Source: Levilactobacillus tujiorum (lineage in GTDB: Bacteria > Bacillota > Bacilli > Lactobacillales > Lactobacillaceae). Taken from it: a DNA stretch of 64,000 nucleotides. The notes under the pieces were generated by a model. It worked only from the letters and a program-made list of their open reading frames with translations. It was not told where the DNA came from and did not search any database. The position numbers and the translations under genes are program-made. Within the stretch, counting starts at the first letter, position 1, and every line of letters starts with the position of its first letter. Where the stretch lies: positions 1 through 64,000 of the forward strand of contig NZ_JAAXLK010000017.1 in NCBI RefSeq assembly GCF_012641185.1, in the 5' to 3' direction. Positions 18,879-27,218 of the stretch are shown piece by piece.

Positions 18879-20636
18879 ATGAAGAAAACCAAGATCGTAA
18901 GTACCCTTGGTCCTGCAAGTACTGACGTTGATACGATTGTTAAGTTAATCGAATCTGGCGCCAACATCTTCCGGTTCAACTTTTCACACGGTGACCATGA
19001 AGAACACTTAGACCGTTTGGAAAAGGTCCACAAGGCTGAAAAGATTACTGGTAAGACCGTTGGTATCATGTTAGATACTAAGGGTGCCGAAATTCGGACG
19101 ACTGTTGAAAAGGGTGGCAAGCTTGACTTCCACACCGGCGACGTATTCCGGATCTCCATGGATGCATCACTCGAAGGTACCAAGGACAAGATCGCTGTGA
19201 CCTACCCTGGTTTATACGATGATGTCCACGAAGGCGGCCACGTCTTATTCGATGATGGTTTATTAGATACTGTCGTTGAAAAGAAGGACGATGCAACTAA
19301 GGAATTAGTTGTTAAGGTTCAAAACGATGGTGTCTTAGGTTCTCGTAAGGGTGTTAACGCTCCTGGCGTTTCCATCAACTTACCAGGGATCACTGAAAAG
19401 GACTCCGATGATATTCGTTTTGGTTTGGACCACGAAATCAACTTCATCGCTGCTTCATTCGTTCGGAAGCCACAAGATGTCATGGACATCCGTGAACTTC
19501 TCGAAGAAAAGCACATGGAACACGTTCAAATCTTCCCTAAGATCGAATCTCAAGAAGGTATCAACAACTTTGATGACATCATCAAGGTTTCCGATGGTTT
19601 GATGGTCGCTCGTGGTGACATGGGTGTCGAAATTCCTACGGAAAACGTGCCTTTGGTACAAAAAGCTTTGATCAAGAAGTGCAACATCTTAGGTAAGCCA
19701 GTTATCACCGCTACCCAAATGTTGGACTCCATGCAAGAAAACCCACGTCCTACGCGTGCCGAAGCTTCTGACGTTGCCAACGCCGTCTTTGATGGTACTG
19801 ATGCAACCATGCTTTCTGGTGAAAGTGCTAACGGTGAATACCCTGTAGAATCCGTTGCAACTATGAACCGGATCGACATCAAGGCTGAAAATGCTTTGGC
19901 AGAATTTGGCCGTGACAACTTGGACTTCGATAACGGTGACGTTACTGAATCCATCGGTGCTTCCGTTGCCCGTGTTGCTAACGAATTGGGCGTTAAGACC
20001 ATCGTTGCTGCTACGGAATCCGGCTACACTGCCAAGATGATTTCTAAGTACCGGCCAAATGCTGATATCTTAGCTGTTACCTTTGACGATCGTACTCGTC
20101 GTGGCTTGATGGTTAACTGGGGTGTTTACCCAATCGTTACCGAAAAGCCTGCTAACACTGACGCAATGTTTGATTTAGCTGCTGCCAAGGCCGTTGAAAC
20201 TGGTTTGGCCAAGGAAGGCGACTTGATCTTGATCACTGCCGGTGTTCCCGTTGGCGAACGCGGTACGACTAACTTGATGAAGATCCAATTGATCGGTTCA
20301 AAGTTAGTACAAGGCCAAGGTGTCGGTGATGACACGGTAATCGGCAAGGCCGTTATCGCTAACTCCGCTGCTGACGCAAATGCTAAGGTCGTTGAAGGTG
20401 GTATCTTGATTGCCAAGAACACCGACAAGGACTACTTGCCAGCTATTGAAAAGTCAAGTGCCGTTATCGTTGAAAACGGTGGTTTAACTTCTCATGCTGC
20501 AGTTGTTGGAATTTCCATGGGGATTCCTGTTATCGTTGGCGCTACTGGTGCCAGCGACAAGATCTCCGATGGCGAATTGATCACTGTTGACTCACGTCGC
20601 GGTATCGTTTACCACGGTGCTTCCAACGCGCTTTAA
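18879..20636 (+). CDS. pyk: Pyruvate kinase
   Basis: It converts phosphoenolpyruvate and ADP to pyruvate and ATP, the ATP-yielding end of glycolysis or the phosphoketolase pathway. The N-terminal motif TKIVSTLGPAS, the catalytic barrel motif MVARGDMGVEIP near residues 242-253, and TATQMLDSM are present. A C-terminal PEP-utiliser-like domain (TSHAAVVGISMGIPVIVGA near residue 537) makes it 585 residues, the longer form usual in Bacilli. Codons are strongly biased (GGT, AAG, GTT), as expected for high expression. GGAGAG precedes the ATG. No pfkA lies upstream. Confidence 0.97.
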   Translation: MKKTKIVSTLGPASTDVDTIVKLIESGANIFRFNFSHGDHEEHLDRLEKVHKAEKITGKTVGIMLDTKGAEIRTTVEKGGKLDFHTGDVFRISMDASLEGTKDKIAVTYPGLYDDVHEGGHVLFDDGLLDTVVEKKDDATKELVVKVQNDGVLGSRKGVNAPGVSINLPGITEKDSDDIRFGLDHEINFIAASFVRKPQDVMDIRELLEEKHMEHVQIFPKIESQEGINNFDDIIKVSDGLMVARGDMGVEIPTENVPLVQKALIKKCNILGKPVITATQMLDSMQENPRPTRAEASDVANAVFDGTDATMLSGESANGEYPVESVATMNRIDIKAENALAEFGRDNLDFDNGDVTESIGASVARVANELGVKTIVAATESGYTAKMISKYRPNADILAVTFDDRTRRGLMVNWGVYPIVTEKPANTDAMFDLAAAKAVETGLAKEGDLILITAGVPVGERGTTNLMKIQLIGSKLVQGQGVGDDTVIGKAVIANSAADANAKVVEGGILIAKNTDKDYLPAIEKSSAVIVENGGLTSHAAVVGISMGIPVIVGATGASDKISDGELITVDSRRGIVYHGASNAL

Positions 20637-20656
20637 TAAGAGATAAACCTGTTATG

Positions 20657-20690
20657 AAAAACGGACCCTCTGTCGGGGGTCCGTTTTTTG
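20657..20690 (+). terminator. Terminator after pyk
   Basis: AAAAACGGACCC pairs with GGGTCCGTTTTT around a TCTGTCGG loop, ending in T. It is a strong intrinsic terminator. Confidence 0.92.
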
Positions 20691-20907
20691 CTGTGTTTAA
20701 GCGTGAAATGACCAATCTGGCGAATTATTTGCTCAAGTTGGTGCGAAACGCGGTGAGCTAGGATAAATGGAATGGCGGCCATTAGCGATCGGCAGGATAT
20801 CAGTAAATTTGTCATAATAAGCCTCGCTAGTTGGACGGTTTCCGTGTAAAATAAGAACTAGACACTTTTGAACGGTAGACTGGGTAACCAGTAGAATTGA
20901 GGAGATT

Positions 20908-21792
20908 ATGGAAGAATTATTAGGCCGCATCATCGCGGGAAAAGTGACCGATGAAAATGAACATGATTATTTTGTCCAGGTAGCTGGAACGACTTTTCGG
21001 TTGGACAAAGCAGAGATTAAGAAGCCACTAAAGCTCGGGTCGAACTTTAAGGGATTTGCCTACGAAAACGAAGACCATGACATGCAAATTACTCGTGACG
21101 CCCCCCAGGTGCAGGTTGACCATTATGGGTTTGGAACGGTCGTTCGCTCACAGCGGACGTTAGGGGTGTTCGTAGATATTGGCTTGCCCAACAAGGATAT
21201 TGTCGTGTCATTGGATGACCTACCAGCCATGATGGAACTCTGGCCACAGCAAGGGGATCGCCTGATGATTGCCCTGCGCGAGGATAACAAGCATCGCCTC
21301 TGGGGTGTGCTGGCTGATGGGGATATCTATGCAGCCATTGCACAGCCCGCTAAGAAGATCCTCCAGAATTCAAACGTCGTTGCGCGCGCTTACCAGCTGA
21401 AGCTAGTGGGCACCCGGGTCATGACGGATCATTACGAATTAGGGTTTATTCATCCCTCAGAGCGTGAAACGGAACCGCGTCTGGGTGAAGAACTGCACGC
21501 CCGGGTCATTGGGGTGCATGATGATGGGACGCTTAACCTATCGTTGCGGCCCCGGACTTATGAAGCGATTGATGATGATGCCGCGATGCTCTTAGCTGCG
21601 TTAGAACACAGTGAAGATGGTCACTTGGACTTTAGCGATAAGAGTGCCCCAGCGGCCATCAAGGCTTACTTTGGAATTAGTAAGGGTCAATTTAAACGAG
21701 CTATTGGTCATCTGCTGAAAGCCCGGAAGATTACCCAACACGACGGTCAGCTGTGGTTGGTCACGGCTGAAGATCAGTCAAAAGAAGACTAA
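20908..21792 (+). CDS. cvfB: S1-domain RNA-binding protein, CvfB family
   Basis: This 294-residue protein matches the CvfB/YitL layout: tandem S1-like OB domains followed by a winged-helix end. The S1-type segment GFGTVVRSQRTLGVFVDIG is near residues 74-92. A second (TDHYELGFIHPSERE) is near 172-186, with its GTLNLSLRPR strand near 207. The C-terminal winged helix (KGQFKRAIGHLLKARKI) is near 257-273. CvfB influences virulence-factor expression in Staphylococcus aureus; its role in lactobacilli is not established. The ATG follows TTGAGGAG. xerD starts 13 bp downstream, so they are probably co-transcribed. Confidence 0.85.
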   Translation: MEELLGRIIAGKVTDENEHDYFVQVAGTTFRLDKAEIKKPLKLGSNFKGFAYENEDHDMQITRDAPQVQVDHYGFGTVVRSQRTLGVFVDIGLPNKDIVVSLDDLPAMMELWPQQGDRLMIALREDNKHRLWGVLADGDIYAAIAQPAKKILQNSNVVARAYQLKLVGTRVMTDHYELGFIHPSERETEPRLGEELHARVIGVHDDGTLNLSLRPRTYEAIDDDAAMLLAALEHSEDGHLDFSDKSAPAAIKAYFGISKGQFKRAIGHLLKARKITQHDGQLWLVTAEDQSKED

Positions 21793-21804
21793 GGGGGACT
21801 AGTC

Positions 21805-22701
21805 ATGACCGAGTTAGAGGATCAAACCATGGATTTTGCCCATTACCTAACGGTAGAACAGGGCCTTGCTAAAAATTCGGTCACGAGCTACGTTCAGGAA
21901 CTGCATAATTTTGCGGCTTATTTAACGACGCAATCGCAATCTAGTTTTCTTCAGGTCGATCGCCTCACCGTGATGACTTACCTCAGTACGCTGACCGCTG
22001 CCGGCAAATCGCGAAATTCAGTGATTCATGCGGTTTCGGCTTTGCGCAAGTTTTATCGGTATTTGGTCCAGACGCACCAGCTGACGGACAATCCGATGGC
22101 TAATATTGCGGCGCCTAAGCATGCCGAGCACTTACCCGCGGTGCTGACCGTTGCGGAAGTCGATCGACTGTTGGCGACCCCAGATACGGCTACCAAGTAC
22201 GGTCTCCGGGATCGCGCGATTCTTGAGGTGATGTACGCGACGGGACTACGGGTTAGTGAACTCGTGCACCTTAAGTTAGCGGACCTTCATCTGGAGATGG
22301 GGTTGATTCAGACCCTCGGGAAAGGTGACAAGGAGCGGATTGTTCCGATTGGTGATGTTGCGACGGATTGGATTAATCGCTATCTCGCTAAGAGTCGACC
22401 GGTGCTACTTAAGCAACGGACCAGCCCCTACCTTTTCCTAAATGCTCATGGTGGTGGGTTATCCCGGCAGGCCATTTGGCAAAAGATTAAGCATTACGTC
22501 GCGTTGGCAGATATCCAAAAGGATGTGACGCCGCATACCCTCCGCCACTCGTTTGCGACTCATATTTTAGAAAATGGGGCAGACTTACGGGTAGTGCAAG
22601 AATTACTAGGGCATGCAGATATCACGACGACGCAGATTTACACGCACATTTCAAAGAAACGGTTAGTCTCAGTTTATGATCAATATCACCCACGAGCCTA
22701 G
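21805..22701 (+). CDS. xerD: Site-specific tyrosine recombinase XerD
   Basis: XerD acts with XerC at dif to resolve chromosome dimers. The N-terminal SAM-like core-binding domain is followed by the catalytic domain with Arg in TGLRVSELVHL near residue 148, the HTLRHSFATH motif near 244, LGHADITTTQIYTH near 268 and the nucleophilic Tyr near 278. Its 298 residues and the scpA-scpB-rluB neighbourhood are diagnostic of XerD rather than a phage integrase. The ATG follows AGGGGG; an internal ATG at 21829 is a less likely start. Confidence 0.93.
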   Translation: MTELEDQTMDFAHYLTVEQGLAKNSVTSYVQELHNFAAYLTTQSQSSFLQVDRLTVMTYLSTLTAAGKSRNSVIHAVSALRKFYRYLVQTHQLTDNPMANIAAPKHAEHLPAVLTVAEVDRLLATPDTATKYGLRDRAILEVMYATGLRVSELVHLKLADLHLEMGLIQTLGKGDKERIVPIGDVATDWINRYLAKSRPVLLKQRTSPYLFLNAHGGGLSRQAIWQKIKHYVALADIQKDVTPHTLRHSFATHILENGADLRVVQELLGHADITTTQIYTHISKKRLVSVYDQYHPRA

Positions 22702-22755
22702 TATTTATGTGGTGAAATGTGGTAAAGTGTGAAGACGATTTAACGGAGGCAGAGT

Positions 22756-23151
22756 ATGTTACTGAAATATCGTAGTGATTATCAGAAGATCGCGATGGGC
22801 CTGCTGAGCTTGATGCCCAGTTTTAAGGACTGGGATCGGTTGCAGCGTGAGTTGGCCTGGTATCAGGATGGCGACGATCGTACACTGTACCTATGGAAAG
22901 ATGACCACGATGACTTTGCAGGTGCAGTGGGGACCCAGATTCAGGGGGATTACCTCATTGTCCGGCTGGTGACACTAATGCCAGATAAAGATCTTACTGA
23001 AAACACGTGGCAGTTGTTGGACCAATTAGCGACGACGCTGCCAACCAAGCGGCTGATGGGCACCCTGTCCACGGCCAAGATTATTGCAAAATGGGAGTAT
23101 CACCATGGACAAAGCCACAGCAAACGGGCAATTACTGATTCAGGTCAGTGA
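22756..23151 (+). CDS. ribT: RibT-like protein (GNAT fold)
   Basis: This 131-residue protein matches RibT of Bacillus, found in riboflavin-related or scpAB clusters and resembling an N-acetyltransferase. Visible features are an N-terminal helix (LLKYRSDYQKIAMGLLSLMP) and beta strands around GAVGTQIQGDYLIVRLVTLMP, as in GNAT folds. The substrate is unknown. The ATG follows GGAGG. Its last 47 bp overlap scpA. The nearby FMN riboswitch and ribU keep a weak thematic link to riboflavin. Confidence 0.75.
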   Translation: MLLKYRSDYQKIAMGLLSLMPSFKDWDRLQRELAWYQDGDDRTLYLWKDDHDDFAGAVGTQIQGDYLIVRLVTLMPDKDLTENTWQLLDQLATTLPTKRLMGTLSTAKIIAKWEYHHGQSHSKRAITDSGQ

Positions 23152-23893
23152 TTTTGAAGGCCCGTTGGATTTACTATTACATTTAATTAAAACGAACGAA
23201 ATGGATATTTACGACATTCCGATTGCCACGATCACCGCGCAATATCTGGATTACTTGCATCAAATGCAGACGCTCCGGTTAGATGTTGCGGGCGAGTATT
23301 TCGTCATGGCCGCCAATTTGATGGCGATTAAGGCGAAATTGTTGTTGCCCAAGCCGCAGACGTTAGAACCTAGCGAAGATGAAGACCGGGGTGATCCGCG
23401 GGAAGATCTCGTGAATCAGCTGTTGGAGTATCAACGGTATAAGCAAGCAGCCCAGGTGTTGAAGGCTCGTGCGCAAGCCCGCCAGCAACACTTCACGCGT
23501 CCGGCGATGGCCGTTCCCGATTCCGTGGCCTTAACGGTAGCTCCGGGAATTGAGACGGCAGACTTGCAGGCGGCGCTGGCCAAGTTGGTCCACCGCGCGA
23601 TGGTGGCCAAGCCCGTCACGCAGAGTATTCATCCTGAACACTTTACGATTAAGGATCAGATGTACGTGGTGCTCACACGCTTGGAACATAGCCACGGCCC
23701 AGTGAGCTTTGAACACTTGGTGGGACAGACCCCGGTACTGGCGGAGATTGTGACGACGTTTTTGGCCGTCTTAGAGCTCGCCCGGCAGCGTCAGGTGGCC
23801 CTACAACAGGTTAATCGACTCGTACCATTACAAGTTAATTTCTTAAGATTGAAAGGGCGGTATGCGACGAATGTCACCTCTAGCACAGATTGA
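23105..23893 (+). CDS. scpA: Segregation and condensation protein A
   Basis: ScpA is the kleisin subunit that bridges the SMC ATPase heads with ScpB in the chromosome-condensing complex. The N-terminal motif [12 protein letters not shown] and [10 protein letters not shown] are diagnostic; a charged linker (about 88-125) and a C-terminal winged helix follow. The start is ATG 23105 with GGGAG 8 bases upstream; an in-frame ATG 21 bases earlier is weaker. The 262-residue length is normal. It overlaps ribT and scpB, which implies translational coupling. Confidence 0.95.
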   Translation: MDKATANGQLLIQVSDFEGPLDLLLHLIKTNEMDIYDIPIATITAQYLDYLHQMQTLRLDVAGEYFVMAANLMAIKAKLLLPKPQTLEPSEDEDRGDPREDLVNQLLEYQRYKQAAQVLKARAQARQQHFTRPAMAVPDSVALTVAPGIETADLQAALAKLVHRAMVAKPVTQSIHPEHFTIKDQMYVVLTRLEHSHGPVSFEHLVGQTPVLAEIVTTFLAVLELARQRQVALQQVNRLVPLQVNFLRLKGRYATNVTSSTD

Positions 23894-24479
23894 AAGTTTA
23901 TTATTCGTGAGTGGCGACGAGGGCATTACGGTTGCTGATTTGGCCGCAGCGACGGGGCTGTTACGCCCCGCCGTTTTAGCGACTCTGGAACGTCTCGCCC
24001 AGAAATACACGGCGGACCAGGACTCGGCGCTGGAACTAATGGTCAATGACACGACGTACCGGTTGGTAACGAAGGAAGCGGCTAGTGAGCTGATTAAGCG
24101 GTACTTTGAGAATCCGTTGAGTACGAGTCTGTCACCGGCCTCACTAGAGGTGTTGGCCATCATTGCCTATCGTCAGCCGATTACACGAATTGAGGTCGAT
24201 GAAATTCGGGGTGTCCAGAGTGCCTCGACAGTGCAGAAGCTAGTCTTGCGGCGATTGGTTGAAGATGCCGGTCGGTTAGACGAACCAGGCCGGCCTAAGT
24301 TGTACCGGACGAGTGACTACTTTTTAGACTACTTTGGCCTTAAGCAGTTGACGGACTTACCACCACTGCCAGCCGCGGCTAATCCGAGTGATCAAAGTGA
24401 TGGCGACGGTGGCGACCTATTCTTACAAGCCTTTAATCAGCAGTTGAACCAGTCAGATGAACCGGGAGATGAAGCATAA
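23862..24479 (+). CDS. scpB: Segregation and condensation protein B
   Basis: ScpB is the winged-helix dimer that binds ScpA in the SMC complex. [14 protein letters not shown] at the N-terminus and [20 protein letters not shown] near residues 95-114 are typical. The C-terminal tail is acidic and glycine-rich. The ATG overlaps the end of scpA by 32 bp with AAAGGGCGG upstream; an ATG three codons later is an alternative start. rluB begins on the very next base after the stop codon. Confidence 0.95.
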   Translation: MRRMSPLAQIESLLFVSGDEGITVADLAAATGLLRPAVLATLERLAQKYTADQDSALELMVNDTTYRLVTKEAASELIKRYFENPLSTSLSPASLEVLAIIAYRQPITRIEVDEIRGVQSASTVQKLVLRRLVEDAGRLDEPGRPKLYRTSDYFLDYFGLKQLTDLPPLPAAANPSDQSDGDGGDLFLQAFNQQLNQSDEPGDEA

Positions 24480-25202
24480 ATGGAACGATTACAAAAAGTA
24501 TTAGCACACGATGGTGTGGCGTCACGGCGACAATCAGAAAAATTAATTATGAGCGGTCGCGTCAAAGTCAATGGTAGCGTGGTGACTGAGTTGGGGACCA
24601 AGGTAGGCGTCCACGATAAGATTTTAGTAGATGGGGTCCCAATTACCAGTGAGGCTCCCGTTTATGTGATGTTGTACAAGCCACGCGGGGTCATTTCAAC
24701 CGCCAACGACGATAAGGGCCGGCAGACCGTTGTCGATCTGATCGAAAATGTCCCACAACGGATCTATCCAGTCGGGCGGTTAGACTACGACACGTCTGGT
24801 CTACTATTGTTGACTAATGATGGGGAGTTGGCTAACCGGTTGACTCACCCTAAGTATGAAGTGGAGAAGACCTACGTGGCCCGGGTCACAGGGATTCCCA
24901 CGAACGATGCTTTACGGCAGTTGCGTCAGGGACTCACCGTTGATGACGTGAAGTATGCGCCAGCCAAGGCGAAGTTACTGAGTAGTGATGATCAGAAAAA
25001 GATTGCCATCGTCTCGTTAACGATTCATGAGGGTAAGAATCACCAAGTGAAGAAGATGCTGGCGGCCGTTGGCTATCCGGTGGAAAAGTTGAAGCGTGAG
25101 GAATATGGGTTCTTGACCCTTAAGGGACTACAACCTGGTGATGCGCGCCACTTGAAGCCAGAAGAAGTCAAAGAACTGCGCCGGCAAACGGGCCTCGCCT
25201 AA
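24480..25202 (+). CDS. rluB: 23S rRNA pseudouridine synthase RluB
   Basis: It isomerises a uridine of 23S rRNA to pseudouridine. An N-terminal S4 RNA-binding domain (MERLQKVLAHDGVASRRQSE) precedes the catalytic domain with the RsuA-family signature YPVGRLDYDTSGLLLLTNDG near residues 96-115, which holds the catalytic Asp. The 240-residue length is normal. Its ribosome binding site lies inside the end of scpB. An FMN riboswitch promoter follows directly. Confidence 0.93.
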   Translation: MERLQKVLAHDGVASRRQSEKLIMSGRVKVNGSVVTELGTKVGVHDKILVDGVPITSEAPVYVMLYKPRGVISTANDDKGRQTVVDLIENVPQRIYPVGRLDYDTSGLLLLTNDGELANRLTHPKYEVEKTYVARVTGIPTNDALRQLRQGLTVDDVKYAPAKAKLLSSDDQKKIAIVSLTIHEGKNHQVKKMLAAVGYPVEKLKREEYGFLTLKGLQPGDARHLKPEEVKELRRQTGLA

Positions 25203-25211
25203 GGCAAATGA

Positions 25212-25240
25212 TTGACAGGCGTTGGGACATTTAGTACATT
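25212..25240 (+). promoter_or_regulatory. Promoter of the FMN riboswitch-ribU unit
   Basis: A perfect -35 TTGACA (25212-25217) and a -10 TACATT (25235-25240) are separated by 17 bp, with the predicted start about 15 nt before the riboswitch. Confidence 0.75.
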
Positions 25241-25263
25241 TAAGGTGTTATAAAATTTATGGT

Positions 25264-25378
25264 TCATCTTCAGGGCAGGGTGTAATTCCCGACCGGCGGT
25301 AAAGTCCGCGACCCGCGTGAGCGGTTGATTCGGTGGAACTCCGAAACCGACAGTATAGTCTGGTATGCAGAAGATGAG
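25264..25378 (+). promoter_or_regulatory. FMN riboswitch (RFN element)
   Basis: The conserved blocks of the RFN element are all present: an opening ATCTTCAGGGCAGGGTG, GACCGGCGGTAAAGTCCGCGA, a GGTGGAACTCCGA-like variant, CCGACAGT and the closing TCTGGTATGCAGAAGAT that pairs with the opening strand to form P1. Bound FMN should favour the terminator at 25416-25448 and lower ribU expression. Confidence 0.96.
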
Positions 25379-25415
25379 ACGTTGCTTTTTGCGTAGCTTA
25401 ATTTGACGTGAATCC

Positions 25416-25448
25416 AAGGTCTTGCTCTTCTGTGGCGAGGCCTTTTTT
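25416..25448 (+). terminator. Riboswitch-controlled terminator before ribU
   Basis: AAGGTCTTGC (25416-25425) pairs with GCGAGGCCTT (25435-25444) through ten pairs including two G-U, followed by TTTT. It lies between the RFN element and the ribU ribosome binding site, so it acts as the expression platform. Confidence 0.85.
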
Positions 25449-25492
25449 AGTGGGGCGCGTCACTGAGATGGCCGCAAGGAGGAATTGGTTTC

Positions 25493-26074
25493 ATGGAAAA
25501 TAGTCAGAAGGGATTAAGTGTGCGGGCAATGGTCGAAATGGCCTTGTTTGCTGGCGTGGCATACGTCTTAATGTTTGTGTCAATTCCAATTATCCCCATC
25601 GTGCCGTATATGAAGCTGGATCTCAGTGATCTGGTGGTGTTATTAGGCTTGGGTGTCTTTGGTCCCGCGGGTGCAATCACGATTGCGGCGATTAAGGAAC
25701 TGCTGTATTTTGTCACAACTGGCTTGGATATCGTCAACTTTATTGGCGTCCTAACGGCGTTCATCGCGGATCTGGCCTTGGTCCTGCCAATTAGTGCAGT
25801 TCTGCGGCGGCATAAGTGGACGGTTAAGCGCCAAGTGGTGGCGGTAATCGTCGGTACACTGAGCTTAACTTTGGTGTTGTCACTCGCTAACTGGTGGGTC
25901 ATTACGCCCCTTTACTTGAAGGTCTGGGGAATGTCACTGGGCTTGCCAGTTAATCAGCTGATCTTATTTGGGGTTATTCCGTTTAACCTGATTAAGGGGG
26001 GCGTCCTAGGCGTCTTGTTCATTTTGCTTAATCGCCGCATGGCGCCCTGGCTACGTAAGCATACGCTGTCATAA
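25493..26074 (+). CDS. ribU: Riboflavin ECF transporter S component RibU
   Basis: RibU is the membrane substrate-binding subunit for riboflavin, working with the shared energy-coupling module EcfA-EcfA'-EcfT encoded elsewhere. Its 193 residues form about six hydrophobic segments. The family motifs PYMKLDLSDLVVLLG (about 41-55) and KELLYFVTTG (near 69-78) are visible. Control by an FMN riboswitch supports the assignment strongly. AAGGAGG precedes the ATG. It is a single-gene unit ended by a terminator. Confidence 0.95.
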   Translation: MENSQKGLSVRAMVEMALFAGVAYVLMFVSIPIIPIVPYMKLDLSDLVVLLGLGVFGPAGAITIAAIKELLYFVTTGLDIVNFIGVLTAFIADLALVLPISAVLRRHKWTVKRQVVAVIVGTLSLTLVLSLANWWVITPLYLKVWGMSLGLPVNQLILFGVIPFNLIKGGVLGVLFILLNRRMAPWLRKHTLS

Positions 26075-26102
26075 GGGTTAAAATACTAAATTGTATGAAA
26101 TC

Positions 26103-26132
26103 AAGGACTGCCGACTGGTCAGTCCTTTTTCG
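26103..26132 (+). terminator. Terminator after ribU
   Basis: AAGGACTG (26103-26110) pairs with CAGTCCTT (26120-26127), followed by a T run. Confidence 0.88.
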
Positions 26133-26177
26133 TATGGTAAACTAGGAAGAGACTAAAAGTGAGAGAGGGGCCTGACA

Positions 26178-27218
26178 TTGGAAGCGGTGGATCTATTAGT
26201 CCTATTAGACTCACAGCAGTTTCGGCGCCTGCGGGTGATTGAAAACCTGCTGCGGGAGAGAAAAACGGTCTCAACGCTCTACTGGGGCCAACGGTATCGC
26301 TTGCTTTATTTGTTAGGCTTAGCCAAGAAGATGTCACGGGGGGCGCTAGATCTACCGGCACAGGCGTTACTACAGCAAGGTCTAATCGTTACCGGAGAGA
26401 CGCCGGACCAGGTGCGGTTGACGCCGAAGGGTGAGCAACAGGCGACGCAGGCCTATTATCAGCCCCAGACGCGTGACACGTGGACGCGCTTAGATCTAAT
26501 GGCGGCTCGTCAACGAATCTTACTGGCGGTGCAGGTCACGAGCCAGTATGCGCATGAGACGAAACGCTATTACCCGCTGGCAACGGATCTAGCAACGCGT
26601 CAGGCAGTTCGTCGTTGGTTTCATCAGGCTAAGGGTCAAAGCCTGCCAGGACACTTGTTCGTTTCGCTGAAAACGGCACTTGAGCAGTTACCAGAAATGG
26701 TTGCTGAAGTGGTCACGGCGCTGTTTACGGGTTATCAGCAGCCGGGCCAGACGGTGGATCAGCTGGCTAGGAAGTATCAACGGACGCCGTGGGAGATTTA
26801 TTTAATGCAATTGGACGGCCTCATGCAGATTGCACAGGATGCTCAGGACCAGAATCACCCCCTGAGATCCCTGCTACAATCAACCTGGCAATCGCCGGTT
26901 TCGCGTAGTGCCCAGCAGACATTAGCTGCCGTGGGACGTGGCCGCAGCCTGGAACAAATTGCAACGGCGCGGAGAATCAAGCCAAGTACGGCGCGAGAGC
27001 ATCTCCTGGAGGCCGCTATTTTGATGCCAGTGACGGCGTTTCCTTACGATTGGATTCTCACACCGGAGATTCAGCACGCCTTCGCTACGGCATTGGCCGG
27101 TCCGATCGATAGTTGGCAATATTCGGCCTTACCGCAGGCGTTACAGGAGCGGTATGCGTTTTTTTATTTTCGATTGTATGCGATTTGGTGTGATAAGCGA
27201 GGTGTAGAGCGTGCTTGA
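26178..27218 (+). CDS. YpbB-like helix-turn-helix protein
   Basis: This 346-residue protein is the usual partner upstream of recQ in Bacilli (YpbB in B. subtilis). The C-terminal part carries the helicase-associated helix-turn-helix (AVGRGRSLEQIATARRIKPSTAREHLLEAA, about residues 253-282). The rest is mostly helical without known catalytic motifs. Its function is not established; the genomic pairing suggests a RecQ accessory factor. The TTG start is supported by AGAGGGG upstream. It overlaps recQ by 8 bp. Confidence 0.8.
   Translation: MEAVDLLVLLDSQQFRRLRVIENLLRERKTVSTLYWGQRYRLLYLLGLAKKMSRGALDLPAQALLQQGLIVTGETPDQVRLTPKGEQQATQAYYQPQTRDTWTRLDLMAARQRILLAVQVTSQYAHETKRYYPLATDLATRQAVRRWFHQAKGQSLPGHLFVSLKTALEQLPEMVAEVVTALFTGYQQPGQTVDQLARKYQRTPWEIYLMQLDGLMQIAQDAQDQNHPLRSLLQSTWQSPVSRSAQQTLAAVGRGRSLEQIATARRIKPSTAREHLLEAAILMPVTAFPYDWILTPEIQHAFATALAGPIDSWQYSALPQALQERYAFFYFRLYAIWCDKRGVERA

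Noticed and set aside
21805-22701. Tyrosine recombinases (also at 52258-53190) as signs of a prophage or integrative element
   Set aside because: Both sit in conserved housekeeping contexts (scpAB and hslVU), have XerD/XerC lengths and motifs, and no phage genes or attachment repeats are nearby.
22979-23160. Possible frameshift because ribT, scpA and scpB frames overlap
   Set aside because: Each gene has its own start codon and ribosome site and full family length; overlaps are usual translational coupling here.
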